Of a stretch of 64,000 bases of DNA, positions 8,250 to 16,168 are shown one piece after another (within the stretch, counting starts at the first letter, position 1; each line of letters starts with the position of its first letter). The notes beneath the pieces were generated by a model. That model was not told the origin of the DNA. It searched no databases and saw nothing but the letters and a program-made list of their open reading frames with translations. The position numbers and the translations under genes were made by a program. Origin of the DNA: Paenibacillus piscarius (GTDB lineage: Bacteria > Bacillota > Bacilli > Paenibacillales > Paenibacillaceae); the NCBI RefSeq assembly GCF_022234545.1, contig NZ_JAIEUI010000022.1:1-64000 (forward strand). The letters are read 5' to 3'.

Positions 8250-8266
8250 TGTCATAATTATTGACG
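8250..8266. promoter_or_regulatory. GlnR/TnrA-type box 2 overlapping the nirB -35
   Basis: TGTCATAATTATTGACG fits TGTNA-N7-TNACA at all fixed positions except the last base. Its right half is the nirB -35 hexamer (TTGACG). A protein bound here would be expected to block RNA polymerase, so this is a candidate repression site in contrast to box 1 further upstream. Confidence 0.6.
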
Positions 8267-8290
8267 TACTGCAAAGTCGTGTAGTATAGT
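8261..8290 (+). promoter_or_regulatory. SigA-type promoter of the nirB operon
   Basis: The -35 TTGACG (8261-8266) and -10 TATAGT (8285-8290) are separated by 18 nt. The predicted transcript starts near 8297, giving a leader of about 165 nt before the nirB ATG. Confidence 0.75.
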
Positions 8291-8315
8291 CATTTTAACA
8301 AATTCATCAATTCTT

Positions 8316-8359
8316 CGGATACAACGGTGTATCCGGCTGAAGCGGCAATGGCGCCTGCT
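8316..8359 (+). ncRNA. ANTAR-target leader RNA: two hexaloop hairpins
   Basis: Hairpin 1 has a perfect 7-bp stem (CGGATAC with GTATCCG, 8316-8335) and a six-base loop AACGGT. Hairpin 2 (8341-8359) has stem AGCGGC with GCC(T)GCT, one bulged T, and a six-base loop AATGGC. Both loops carry A at position 1 and G at position 4, the signature recognised by ANTAR proteins. Five nucleotides separate the hairpins. The 3' arm of hairpin 2 (8353-8359) is also the 5' arm of the terminator at 8353-8425, so the two structures exclude each other. Confidence 0.85.
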
Positions 8360-8425
8360 CTCACTTATATCGCTTACGGGAAATGTATCTTTTCCGGGCG
8401 GAGTGAAGCGGGCTGTTTGTGTTGT
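8353..8425 (+). terminator. Regulated leader terminator upstream of nirB
   Basis: GCCTGCT plus TCACT (8353-8365, one bulged C) pairs over 12 bp with AGTGA plus AGCGGGC (8402-8413). The 36-nt loop contains a smaller hairpin (GGAAA with TTTCC). A U-rich tract (TGTTTGTGTTGT) follows. Formation would stop transcription before nirB. It shares bases with ANTAR hairpin 2, so protein-stabilised hairpin 2 would allow read-through. Confidence 0.7.
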
Positions 8426-8461
8426 ATACGTGTTGTTTACCTGGAGAGGAGAGAGACAAAT

Positions 8462-10891
8462 ATGACAGCAAAGCGCAAGAAACTGGTACTCGTCGGCAAC
8501 GGAATGGCAGGGGTCAGAGCAATTGAGCATCTGCTCAAATTGGCGCCGGAGGCATATGAGATTACGATCTTCGGCACTGAGCCTCATCCCAACTATAACC
8601 GGATCATGCTGTCTTCCGTCCTGGCGGGCGGGGCAAGTCTGGATGAAATCGTCATTAATGATCTCGAATGGTATCAGAGCTTCAACATCAGGCTGTATAC
8701 GGGCCACACAGTTACTTCTATTAACACTGCGGCGCGTACAGTCACCACGGATCAAGGAATCACCGCAGCGTATGACGAGCTGATTCTGGCAACCGGCTCC
8801 AACCCCTTCATGCTGCCGATCCCGGGAGCGGAGAAGGAGAACGTCATCGCGTTCCGCGACATCAAGGACACACAAATCATGCAGGACGTCTCGCAAAAAT
8901 ACAGCAAAGCGCTTGTCATCGGCGGCGGTCTGCTCGGACTGGAGGCGGCCAGAGGGCTGCTGCATCTGGGAATGAGTGTCTCGGTGGTTCACATCCATGA
9001 TTATATTATGGAGCGTCAGCTGGATGAGGCGGCCGCCATAATGCTGCGTAAGGAGCTGGAGGCCCAGGGCATGAAGTTCCTGCTGAAGAAGCAGTCCGAA
9101 GCCATTCTCGGCAAAAAAAGAGCCAAAGGTCTCCTGTTCGCAGACGGCGAGATGGCAGAGGCGGATCTGATCGTGATGGCGGTCGGCATCAAGCCGAACG
9201 TGGAGCTGGCCCGGCGCAGCGGGATCGAGGTGAACAGGGGCATCGTGGTGAACGATTATATGGAGACCAGCCTGCCCGGTATCTATGCCGTCGGGGAGTG
9301 TGCAGAGCACCGCGGCATTGCCTATGGTCTGGTAGCCCCGCTCTATGAGCAAGGCGCAGTCCTGGCCAAAAGACTGGCGGGCGTTCCCACCGAAGGCTAC
9401 GCCGGTTCGGTAACCTCAACCAAGCTGAAGGTATCCGGCGTTGATGTTTTCTCGGCTGGCCAGTATACCGAGCAGCCTGGCACGAAGGCGCTCCGCTTCC
9501 AGGATGAGACGGAAGGCATCTATAAGAAGCTGGTCATCCGGGAGGATAAGCTGATTGGCGCAGTGCTGTTCGGTGATACGAATGACGGAGCAGAGCTTTT
9601 CTCGATGATCAAAAAGGGCGAGAACATCAAAGGGCGGGAGAAGGAGCTGCTGCTCGGTGTTCCGGCGGATGCGCTGGCTTCCCCCAAGGGCAACCGGCTG
9701 AAGGGGATGGCAGACGACGAGATCATCTGCGGTTGTAATGGCGTGACGAAGGGGACGATTGCCGAGGCGATTACCACCGGCGGCTGCACCAGCGTGGGCC
9801 AGATCAAGACCTGCACCAAGGCTTCCGCTTCCTGCGGCGGCTGCAAGCCGCTGGTGGAGGGGCTGCTTCAGCTCTATGCCGGAGAAGCGGCCGTTACAGT
9901 TAAGGAGGGTATCTGCGGCTGCACCACGCTGGGCCGGGATGAGATTGTCGCCGAGATCAAGCGCATGAAGCTGACGACAGTGAAGGAGGTTATGAATGTC
10001 TTGTCCTGGAGCAATGAGGAGGGCTGCCCGAAATGCCGCCCTTCGCTGAATTACTACCTGGGTATGCTCTGGCCGGAGGAATATGTGGATGAGAATGAGT
10101 CGAGATACACTAATGAGCGTTACCATGCCAATATCCAGAAGGACGGGACGTATTCGGTCGTGCCGCGAATCTACGGCGGTGTCACTTCACCGGCTGAGCT
10201 GATCAAGATTGCGGAGGTGGCGGTCAAATACGATGTGCCGCTGGTTAAGTTCACCGGAGGACAGCGGCTCGATCTGCTGGGCGTGAAGAAGGAGGATCTG
10301 CCGAAGATGTGGGAGGAGCTGGATATGCCCTCCGGCCATGCCTACGGCAAGACACTGCGTACCGTGAAGACCTGCGTAGGCTCCACCTATTGCCGGTTCG
10401 GTACTCAGGATGCGATGGGGATGGGGATTCGGCTGGAGAAGGCTTTTGAACGGCTGAATGCTCCGGGAAAAGTGAAGCTGGCCGTATCCGGCTGCCCGCG
10501 CAATTGTGCGGAAGCGACGATCAAGGACTTCGGCGTGGTGGCGATTGACGGCGGCTGGGAGCTGCATGTCGGCGGCAACGGCGGTGTTCATGTCCGGGCC
10601 ACGGACCTGCTCTGCGTGGTGAAGACTGATGATGAAGTGCTGGAATGGGCGAGCGCCTTCCTGCAGTATTACCGCGAGAATGCCGGATGGAATGAGCGGA
10701 CTGCGCAGTGGGTGGAGCGTGTGGGACTGGATAGCATCAAGCAGGCACTGGCCTCCCCGGAGGAACGGGCGGCGCTGGTAGAGAGAATTCAGAAGACGCT
10801 TAGCCTCACAACCGATCCATGGAAGCAGATTGTGAATACACCGGAGCTTCGCAAAAATTTCGAACCGATCTCTTTGCCAGAGACGGTATAA
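8462..10891 (+). CDS. nirB: Assimilatory nitrite reductase, large subunit
   Basis: This 809-residue subunit reduces nitrite to ammonium with NAD(P)H in the cytoplasm. Residues 1-300 form the FAD/NAD(P)H domain (LVGNGMAGVRAIEHL and VIGGGLLGLEAARG). BFD-type [2Fe-2S] motifs follow (CGCNGVTKG with CGGC, then a second set CGCTT..GCPKC). The sirohaem/[4Fe-4S] cysteines are C638 and C644 (CVGSTYC) and C678 and C682 (CPRNC). The ATG at 8462 follows GGAGAGGAGAG; an upstream in-frame start at 8327 would translate the leader hairpins and was rejected. It heads nirB-nirD-nirC-sumT and is probably controlled by GlnR-type boxes and ANTAR antitermination. Bacillus calls this gene nasD. Confidence 0.95.
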   Translation: MTAKRKKLVLVGNGMAGVRAIEHLLKLAPEAYEITIFGTEPHPNYNRIMLSSVLAGGASLDEIVINDLEWYQSFNIRLYTGHTVTSINTAARTVTTDQGITAAYDELILATGSNPFMLPIPGAEKENVIAFRDIKDTQIMQDVSQKYSKALVIGGGLLGLEAARGLLHLGMSVSVVHIHDYIMERQLDEAAAIMLRKELEAQGMKFLLKKQSEAILGKKRAKGLLFADGEMAEADLIVMAVGIKPNVELARRSGIEVNRGIVVNDYMETSLPGIYAVGECAEHRGIAYGLVAPLYEQGAVLAKRLAGVPTEGYAGSVTSTKLKVSGVDVFSAGQYTEQPGTKALRFQDETEGIYKKLVIREDKLIGAVLFGDTNDGAELFSMIKKGENIKGREKELLLGVPADALASPKGNRLKGMADDEIICGCNGVTKGTIAEAITTGGCTSVGQIKTCTKASASCGGCKPLVEGLLQLYAGEAAVTVKEGICGCTTLGRDEIVAEIKRMKLTTVKEVMNVLSWSNEEGCPKCRPSLNYYLGMLWPEEYVDENESRYTNERYHANIQKDGTYSVVPRIYGGVTSPAELIKIAEVAVKYDVPLVKFTGGQRLDLLGVKKEDLPKMWEELDMPSGHAYGKTLRTVKTCVGSTYCRFGTQDAMGMGIRLEKAFERLNAPGKVKLAVSGCPRNCAEATIKDFGVVAIDGGWELHVGGNGGVHVRATDLLCVVKTDDEVLEWASAFLQYYRENAGWNERTAQWVERVGLDSIKQALASPEERAALVERIQKTLSLTTDPWKQIVNTPELRKNFEPISLPETV

Positions 10892-10904
10892 GGAGGCCCC
10901 CAAG

Positions 10905-11222
10905 ATGACAATGACGAAACTGCTGATCGGCAACCTGAATGATGTGGACCTGAAAGGATCACGAACCATAAGGATAGACGGCCTGGAGATTGCCCTATTC
11001 CGGCTAAGCAGCGGTGAGGTGCTGGCGGTGGAGAACCGCTGCCCGCACAAGGGAGGATTGCTCTCGGAGGGGATGGTCTGCGGCTCCAAGGTGCATTGCC
11101 CGCTGCATGACTGGCGGATCGAGCTGCATACCGGTGAGGTGCAGGCCCCGGATACGGGGCATGTGACCACCTATGAGGTGGAAGTCGATCACGAGACCGG
11201 CAGTCTGTACTTAACGCTCTAA
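10905..11222 (+). CDS. nirD: Nitrite reductase [NAD(P)H], small subunit
   Basis: This 105-residue Rieske-type protein partners NirB. The [2Fe-2S]-type ligand pattern is intact: C46-x-H48 (CPH) and C65-x2-H68 (CPLH). Many NirD proteins have lost these residues, so this one probably binds a cluster. It starts 13 nt after nirB with AGGAGG upstream and is 29 nt before the transporter gene. Bacillus calls the equivalent nasE. Confidence 0.93.
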   Translation: MTMTKLLIGNLNDVDLKGSRTIRIDGLEIALFRLSSGEVLAVENRCPHKGGLLSEGMVCGSKVHCPLHDWRIELHTGEVQAPDTGHVTTYEVEVDHETGSLYLTL

Positions 11223-11251
11223 TTCAGGGATACGCATAAGGGGGATTCGTA

Positions 11252-12118
11252 ATGGACTATGTCAAACCAGGCGAAGTGCTGAGCTCCATGATTGAAGCAG
11301 GCCGGGCCAAAGCAGAATTAAGTATCATGCAGCTTATCATCCGCGGCAGTCTCGGCGGGGCGATCCTGGCGTGTGCTACAACACTGGCTTTTACCGCAGC
11401 GGCACAGACGAAAATCCCTATGGCGGGTGCGCTTCTTTTCCCGGTAGGCTTCGTGATGATTATCCTGCTCGGCCTGGAGCTGGTGACCGGCAGCTTCGCC
11501 CTGATTCCTCTGGCCGTGCTGGAGAAGCAGACCACTATCAGGCGGATGCTCGGGAATTACTTCTGGGTGATTATCGGGCATCTGATCGGCTGCACCGTCT
11601 ATGCTGTGCTCTACGGGCTGACGATTACGAAGATGGGCACGGATCTGTCGAACCCCCTGGTCCAGACACTAATCACTGCGAGTGAGGGTAAGACAACCGC
11701 TTATCGCAGCATGGGGGCAGAAGGGATGGGGCTGGCCTTCATCAAGGCGATGCTCTGCAACTGGATGGTGACGCTGGGGGCGGTAATGGCGATGACCTCC
11801 AAGTCCACCTCCGGCAAAATCCTCGCCATGTGGCTGCCCATCCTGACCTTCTTCGGACAGGGCTTCGAGCATACGGTCGTCAATTTCTTCGTCATTCCGG
11901 CCGGAATGATGCTCGGAGCGAACGTGACTCTGGCGGACTGGTGGATCTGGAACGGCATCCCTGTGCTGCTCGGCAACTTCGCAGGGGGGCTGCTGTTCAC
12001 AGGCATACTCTTCTATCTATCGCAAAAAGGGAGCAGATCAGGTGCTCCGGCGGCTGTGTCTCAGGGACATGGTGAAGCGGTATTGACCGGCGCGACTGTC
12101 CTGGAGAAAAGCCTATGA
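11252..12118 (+). CDS. nirC: Formate/nitrite (FNT) family channel
   Basis: This 288-residue membrane protein has six hydrophobic helices and both FNT signatures: GLELVTGSFA after helix 2 and GFEHTVVNFF with the central histidine in the fifth-helix region. NirC-type members move nitrite across the membrane. The position between nirD and the sirohaem gene supports nitrite uptake or release. The C-terminal 30 residues are soluble. It overlaps the next gene by 4 nt (ATGA), indicating coupled translation. Confidence 0.9.
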   Translation: MDYVKPGEVLSSMIEAGRAKAELSIMQLIIRGSLGGAILACATTLAFTAAAQTKIPMAGALLFPVGFVMIILLGLELVTGSFALIPLAVLEKQTTIRRMLGNYFWVIIGHLIGCTVYAVLYGLTITKMGTDLSNPLVQTLITASEGKTTAYRSMGAEGMGLAFIKAMLCNWMVTLGAVMAMTSKSTSGKILAMWLPILTFFGQGFEHTVVNFFVIPAGMMLGANVTLADWWIWNGIPVLLGNFAGGLLFTGILFYLSQKGSRSGAPAAVSQGHGEAVLTGATVLEKSL

Positions 12119-12882
12119 AGCCGGGACGGATATCGATCGTAGGTGCGGGTCCGGGCGACCCTGAGCTGATTACCGTCAAGGCGCTGCGGCGCATTCAGAG
12201 TGCCGATGTCATTCTGTATGATCGGCTGGTGAATGAGGAGCTGCTGGCTTACGCTCCAAGTGATGCCTTGCGCATCTATTGCGGCAAAGCGCCGGGCCTG
12301 CATTCGCTGCCGCAGGAGACTACCGAGCGGCTGATGATCCGCCATGCCGCTGCCGGAAGCCATGTGGTCCGCCTGAAGGGCGGCGACCCGTTCGTCTTCG
12401 GCCGGGGCGGGGAGGAGGCGTTGTCCGCAGCCGCCGCCGGCATTCCCTATGAGGTGATTCCGGGAATCACCTCGGCGGTAGGCGCAGCCGCTTCAGCCGG
12501 TATCCCGCTGACCCATCGCGGTGTGGCCGCCTCCTTCGCCATCGTGACCGGCAGCCGCTGCCAGGAGCAGGATTCGCCGGTACGCTGGGACGCGCTGGCC
12601 CATAGTGTGGACACGCTTGTGATATATATGGGCGTCAGCAAGCTGGGCGAGATCTGCAAGGAGCTGCTGGCTCACGGCAAAGACCCGCAGACCCCGGTTG
12701 CCTTGATTGAGAACGGAACCACGCTGCGTGAGCGGACGGTGACCGGCACGCTTGGCAATATAGACAAAGTAGCTGCGGCCATGAAGATCAGCAATCCGGC
12801 CATGATTATTATTGGTGAGGTGGTCAAGGTAAGAGCTGAGCTGCTGAGTCTTCAGGAGACTGTGCGTTCGCAGATTGGGTGA
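12115..12882 (+). CDS. sumT: Uroporphyrinogen-III C-methyltransferase
   Basis: A 255-residue SAM-dependent methyltransferase that makes precorrin-2, the sirohaem precursor. Signatures are VGAGPGDPELITVKA at the N-terminus and GGDPFVFGRGGEE near residue 90, with a stand-alone SUMT length and no fused CysG or HemD domain. It overlaps the nitrite channel gene by 4 nt. Its place at the end of the nitrite operon supplies the cofactor for NirB. The dehydrogenase and ferrochelatase steps must be encoded elsewhere. It may also be labelled cobA or nasF. Confidence 0.93.
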   Translation: MKPGRISIVGAGPGDPELITVKALRRIQSADVILYDRLVNEELLAYAPSDALRIYCGKAPGLHSLPQETTERLMIRHAAAGSHVVRLKGGDPFVFGRGGEEALSAAAAGIPYEVIPGITSAVGAAASAGIPLTHRGVAASFAIVTGSRCQEQDSPVRWDALAHSVDTLVIYMGVSKLGEICKELLAHGKDPQTPVALIENGTTLRERTVTGTLGNIDKVAAAMKISNPAMIIIGEVVKVRAELLSLQETVRSQIG

Positions 12883-12974
12883 AGCAGGATATAGAAGGAT
12901 AATGCAGAGCAGGCGTTGACCTCTCCGGGCTGAAATCCGGGTTAGGGCGACTCCTTATCTGTATGTTATTATAA

Positions 12975-12993
12975 AGTCACATTCTTAGTGACT
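12975..12993. promoter_or_regulatory. Inverted repeat downstream of sumT
   Basis: AGTCAC and GTGACT flank a 7-nt spacer, with a further GTCAC at 12998. It has no T-run on the plus strand, so it is more likely an operator for the following HesB-like gene than a terminator. A second small dyad, GGACA-GGT-TGTCC, lies at about 13054-13066. Roles are inferred. Confidence 0.3.
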
Positions 12994-13085
12994 GCTGTCA
13001 CACAGGTCTGCGCAGATTAGGGACTATACTTGTCGCCTACAGTTACAGCATACCGGACAGGTTGTCCTGATGGGAGAGATTACAG

Positions 13086-13406
13086 ATGCAGATTGAGCTT
13101 AATGCAATGACCCGCGAACGGCTGGAGCAGAGCCTGGCCGGCAGACCGGGGCAATTCAAACTGTTCTATGACACGGAGGACTGCGGCTGCAACGGCATGC
13201 TGGTGATCCGGATTGTCAGCGGGCCTTCCCCGACCGATATTGTATTCCAGACCGAGCCGTTCACCTTCCTGTGTGACCGCCAGCAGGAAATGCAGTTCGA
13301 TGAGGTCATGCGCCTCGAAGCGGAGGCAGGCTATCCGGCCTATAAGCTGACCAGCGACTCCACCTTGTTCGGCAGCAACATCCGGGTACAAGACGCCCGG
13401 AGCTGA
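13086..13406 (+). CDS. HesB/YqkB-like iron-sulfur biosynthesis family protein
   Basis: This 106-residue protein opens with IELNAMTRERLEQ and has FKLFYDTEDCGCNG, the pattern of the YqkB branch of the HesB/IscA-like family. The conserved cysteines are in DCGCNG near 35. Family members are proposed iron-sulfur carriers, but the YqkB branch is not biochemically well defined. GGGAGAG precedes the ATG. It stands alone, ended by the terminator at 13421. Confidence 0.8.
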   Translation: MQIELNAMTRERLEQSLAGRPGQFKLFYDTEDCGCNGMLVIRIVSGPSPTDIVFQTEPFTFLCDRQQEMQFDEVMRLEAEAGYPAYKLTSDSTLFGSNIRVQDARS

Positions 13407-13420
13407 AACAATGTAAGAAT

Positions 13421-13460
13421 AAAGGCCATCTGCCCGCAGAATGACGGGAGATGGCCTTTG
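13421..13460 (+). terminator. Intrinsic terminator after the HesB-like gene
   Basis: AAAGGCCATCT pairs with AGATGGCCTTT, with an inner CCCG..CGGG pairing, followed by GTTT. It is symmetric enough to act on both strands. Confidence 0.8.
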
Positions 13461-13492
13461 TTTAAGGGAACACCGCGGAGACTCATGAGCCG

Positions 13493-13518
13493 AATGTAAT
13501 CGAAAAACCGATTACAAT
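13493..13518. repeat. 51-bp-type palindromic repeat, locus B (single unit)
   Basis: A single palindrome has arms AATGTAATCG and CGATTACAAT around AAAAAC, lying 33 nt beyond the preceding terminator. It is the same element as the arrays at 31252 and 60962. Confidence 0.75.
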
Positions 13519-13559
13519 CGGACTGGGCACGCCACGGCGCCTGGCCCTGATGCGGCCCA

Positions 13560-13587
13560 AAGGGTACTATTTCCAAATAGTGCCCTT
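13560..13587 (-). terminator. Hairpin downstream of the SDR gene
   Basis: A 13-bp stem (AAGGG-T-ACTATTT with AAATAGT-G-CCCTT, one G-T wobble) with a 2-nt loop lies 23 nt beyond the minus-strand SDR stop. The T-run is weak, so termination is plausible but not certain; it could also be an interspersed hairpin element. Confidence 0.5.
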
Positions 13588-13609
13588 GAATTCGCACGAG
13601 GCCCTCCGC

Positions 13610-14368
13610 TTAATGAGCCGTCCATCCACCGTCTGCCGTGATGACTGCCCCATTCACAAAGCTGGCTTCCTCCGAAGCGAGGAATAGGGCGAGCTGTGCG
13701 ATTTCTTCAGGCTGGCCCATCCGTGGATTAAGCGCCATGCCCGGCTGTGTACGTTCCATACCAAAGGTATTAATATGGGTCATGGTAGAACCAATATTCG
13801 TCTCCACACCGCCCGGCGCAATCGCATTGCAGCGGATTCCCTTGGCGGCATACATGAATCCGGTATTCTTGGTGAAGCCGATAACCGCATGCTTGGAGGC
13901 TGTATAAGCCGCACCGGCCCGGGCACCGAACAGACCGCCTACGGAGGCAACGTTAATAATAACACCCTGTTGTTTTGCCAGGAAAATAGGCAGTACCTTG
14001 CGCGTAGCACGCATCACCGAAGTTGTATTAACGGCGAGCACCCGCTCCCAGCTCTCATCCTCAATCTCTCCCGCCGGTTCAAAGTTATCCATGATCCCCG
14101 CATTATTCACCAGAATATCTACAGTGCCATAGGTACTGACAGTACTATCGATCAGATGCTGAATGTCAGACTCGTCGGCAACATTTGCTTGCACTGCGAT
14201 GGCTTCTCCGCCGCTGGACTCTATATCACCGGCAACCTTCTCCGCGGCCTCCAGATGAATATCCGCCACGACCACCCTAGCCCCTTCCTTCGCAAAAAGA
14301 ACAGCAACCGCCTTCCCCATCCCGGACGCCGCTCCGGTAACTACAGCCACTTTGTTATGCAGTCGCAT
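13610..14368 (-). CDS. SDR-family NAD(P)-dependent oxidoreductase
   Basis: A 252-residue classical short-chain dehydrogenase/reductase. The cofactor motif TGAASGMGKA is near residue 11, NNAG near 88, the catalytic serine region is NVASVGG and the active site YTASKH follows. The C-terminus ends NGAVITADGGWT, typical of the glucose-dehydrogenase/FabG-like group. GGAGG precedes the ATG. No operon partner is evident: the minus-strand GNAT gene upstream is 82 nt away. Substrate unknown. Confidence 0.92.
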   Translation of the reverse strand: MRLHNKVAVVTGAASGMGKAVAVLFAKEGARVVVADIHLEAAEKVAGDIESSGGEAIAVQANVADESDIQHLIDSTVSTYGTVDILVNNAGIMDNFEPAGEIEDESWERVLAVNTTSVMRATRKVLPIFLAKQQGVIINVASVGGLFGARAGAAYTASKHAVIGFTKNTGFMYAAKGIRCNAIAPGGVETNIGSTMTHINTFGMERTQPGMALNPRMGQPEEIAQLALFLASEEASFVNGAVITADGGWTAH

Positions 14369-14450
14369 ATGTATCCTCCATTTATACTTATATTTACTGT
14401 GGTTAGTATCTTTGACTTCATAGGGTTTTATGCGTCCGGTTTGAGGTGGT

Positions 14451-15227
14451 CTATCTCATAACAAAAACAGAATATGTTGTGGGATGGTCAAATCCTAATT
14501 TTCCGGCCAGACGGGTGGAGGCAAGATTATGAATATTACAATCCCATTTCGGTAATAATCCTCGGTCTATACATTCCTGAATGAAAGCCTCTGACATATA
14601 TTGAGCCAATCCTCTGCCTCTGAAATGCTCATGGGTAACAATGTCTATTTCTGCACAATTTAATGAAGAAAAGATTGAAATACATTCGCTCGCGTACCGG
14701 TTGTCTTGAGTCACGAAGAATCCGAAACCTTTGTTCGAGAAGTTATCTGCCGATCCCCAATACTGAGTGATATATGCCGAATCAAAAGTACTATTGGCTT
14801 CGATCGCGTCCTTGTTTATCTTATTTAACTGAAAGTTAGCGGGACATCCGACTCTGCTTGATCCAAGAAAATGTTCTTCATTAAAGTCAAATGCATACCT
14901 GCGCAACTGCGCCAGCTCCGCTCCAAAATGCCTCATAATGCTGAGGTCCCATAGCTTAGATGGCGAGAACAAGGTGAACCTCTGGTTGGCCGTTCTTCTG
15001 CTCTTGAATTTGTCCATAAGCAGATCCATAAAGTGTACATTCTTCTCGTCCCCAACAACTGCATATATACCCGAAGACGTCCCTATCAATGCCGAACATC
15101 CATCGACGATAGCTTCGCCAGCAATGTAATGATCCAATACAGAATAAGCGAATGAAGGATGAAAATTAACGTTATGTTCTTCCATTATCGCTCTTGCAGC
15201 CTGAAAAGAAATTGAATTGTCTATCAC
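14451..15227 (-). CDS. GNAT-family acetyltransferase
   Basis: A 258-residue protein whose C-terminal part has the acetyl-CoA loop (HEHFRGRGLAQYM) followed by WDCNIHNLASTRLAGKLGF, the pattern of the GNAT_acetyltran (PF12746-like) group. The N-terminal 100 residues are a family-specific extension. GTG start with GAGGAAG 8 nt upstream. Base composition is visibly more AT-rich than its neighbours, which may indicate acquisition. Substrate unknown. Confidence 0.8.
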   Translation of the reverse strand: MIDNSISFQAARAIMEEHNVNFHPSFAYSVLDHYIAGEAIVDGCSALIGTSSGIYAVVGDEKNVHFMDLLMDKFKSRRTANQRFTLFSPSKLWDLSIMRHFGAELAQLRRYAFDFNEEHFLGSSRVGCPANFQLNKINKDAIEANSTFDSAYITQYWGSADNFSNKGFGFFVTQDNRYASECISIFSSLNCAEIDIVTHEHFRGRGLAQYMSEAFIQECIDRGLLPKWDCNIHNLASTRLAGKLGFDHPTTYSVFVMR

Positions 15228-15327
15228 TCAAAACACTTCCTCATCAAATTAGGTGTATATATAATTACAATGTAATATAATAAGCATTCCTTGGCAAATT
15301 CAAATCATATATTTCTACAGTGAACCG

Positions 15328-15358
15328 GACTTCGCTGACAGCGGTTGTCAGGGAAGTC
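15328..15358. promoter_or_regulatory. Long dyad operator upstream of the DJ-1/PfpI gene
   Basis: GACTTC-G-CTGACA and TGTCAG-G-GAAGTC form 13-nt arms with a single mismatch around a 5-nt centre (GCGGT). The dyad ends 4 nt before a TATAAT -10 (15363-15368), so a protein bound here would control the promoter. No good -35 lies at 17 nt, suggesting an activator-dependent or MerR-like arrangement. Confidence 0.55.
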
Positions 15359-15400
15359 TAGTTATAATAGCGGTATCTTAGGAGATAGGGGAGATTATAA

Positions 15401-16036
15401 ATGAGTACAAGGCAAGCTTACCTGTATGTGTTCAACACGATGTCAGACTGGGAATACGGATATTTGGTGGCTGAACTGAACACGGGGAGGTACTTCCGCA
15501 AAAACATTGCGCCAATAAAAGTCACTACAGTATCCGCGGCCAAAGAAACGGTCACCACCATGGGCGGACTGGCTATACAGCCGGATATTACCCTGGAGGA
15601 GTGCAGGCTGGAGAGCGGCGATCTGCTGATTTTGCCTGGAGGAACGACCTGGAGAGAGCCGGAGAATCAGGCGGTTTTGGAAAGGATTGACGAGGCGCTT
15701 AAGCTCGGCGTTACGGTAGGGGCCATCTGCGGTGCGGTTGAGGCGCTTGCTGACCGGGGGATTCTGGATGCTGTGCCGCACACCAGCAACAATCTGGATT
15801 ATCTGAAAATGGTCTGCCCGAATTACAAAGGAGAGGCTTCCCATGTACAGGAACCCGCAGCAGCGGGCGGGCATCTGGTTACGGCATCAGGTACAGCGCC
15901 GCTGGAATTCGCGCGGGAGGTGCTGAAGGCGCTGGAGGTCTGCACATCGGATACCCTGGAGGCCTGGTATGGACTGAACAAGACGCAGGAGGCGGGCTAC
16001 TTTTTCCAGCTGATGAGCTCAGTCGATAGAGGGTAA
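15401..16036 (+). CDS. DJ-1/PfpI-family protein (glutamine amidotransferase-like)
   Basis: A 211-residue class I amidotransferase-like protein. The nucleophile elbow AICGAV places the reactive cysteine at C110, and DLLILPGGTTW holds the conserved acidic/glycine loop. The group contains stress-response glyoxalases, proteases and regulators, and the activity cannot be chosen here. AGGAGATAGGGGAG precedes the ATG. A -10 TATAAT and a long dyad lie just upstream, suggesting induction by a dedicated regulator. Confidence 0.85.
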   Translation: MSTRQAYLYVFNTMSDWEYGYLVAELNTGRYFRKNIAPIKVTTVSAAKETVTTMGGLAIQPDITLEECRLESGDLLILPGGTTWREPENQAVLERIDEALKLGVTVGAICGAVEALADRGILDAVPHTSNNLDYLKMVCPNYKGEASHVQEPAAAGGHLVTASGTAPLEFAREVLKALEVCTSDTLEAWYGLNKTQEAGYFFQLMSSVDRG

Positions 16037-16061
16037 GCAGGGTCCAATGAGAAATTAATCA

Positions 16062-16090
16062 TTGACAAAAAAATATTTTTATGCTATAAT
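16062..16090 (+). promoter_or_regulatory. Consensus SigA promoter of the methyltransferase gene
   Basis: TTGACA (16062-16067) and TATAAT (16085-16090), both perfect hexamers, have an optimal 17-nt spacer. The transcript would begin about 70 nt upstream of the coding start. Confidence 0.9.
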
Positions 16091-16168
16091 TTACATATTA
16101 ATATTTTGTGTATATAATAAGGTTCTCCTGGCCAGGGGGAATCTTATTTTTTTATGGGGGAATTCCAG

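Noticed and set aside
8258..9352. A 364-codon minus-strand frame opposite nirB
   Set aside because: It is the shadow of nirB, without a ribosome binding site or known domain, and covers the regulated leader.
3766..13066. GGACA..TGTCC dyads at 3766 and 13054 as one regulon
   Set aside because: Their centre spacing differs (2 versus 3 nt) and the flanks are unrelated; two short sites are not enough to propose shared control.
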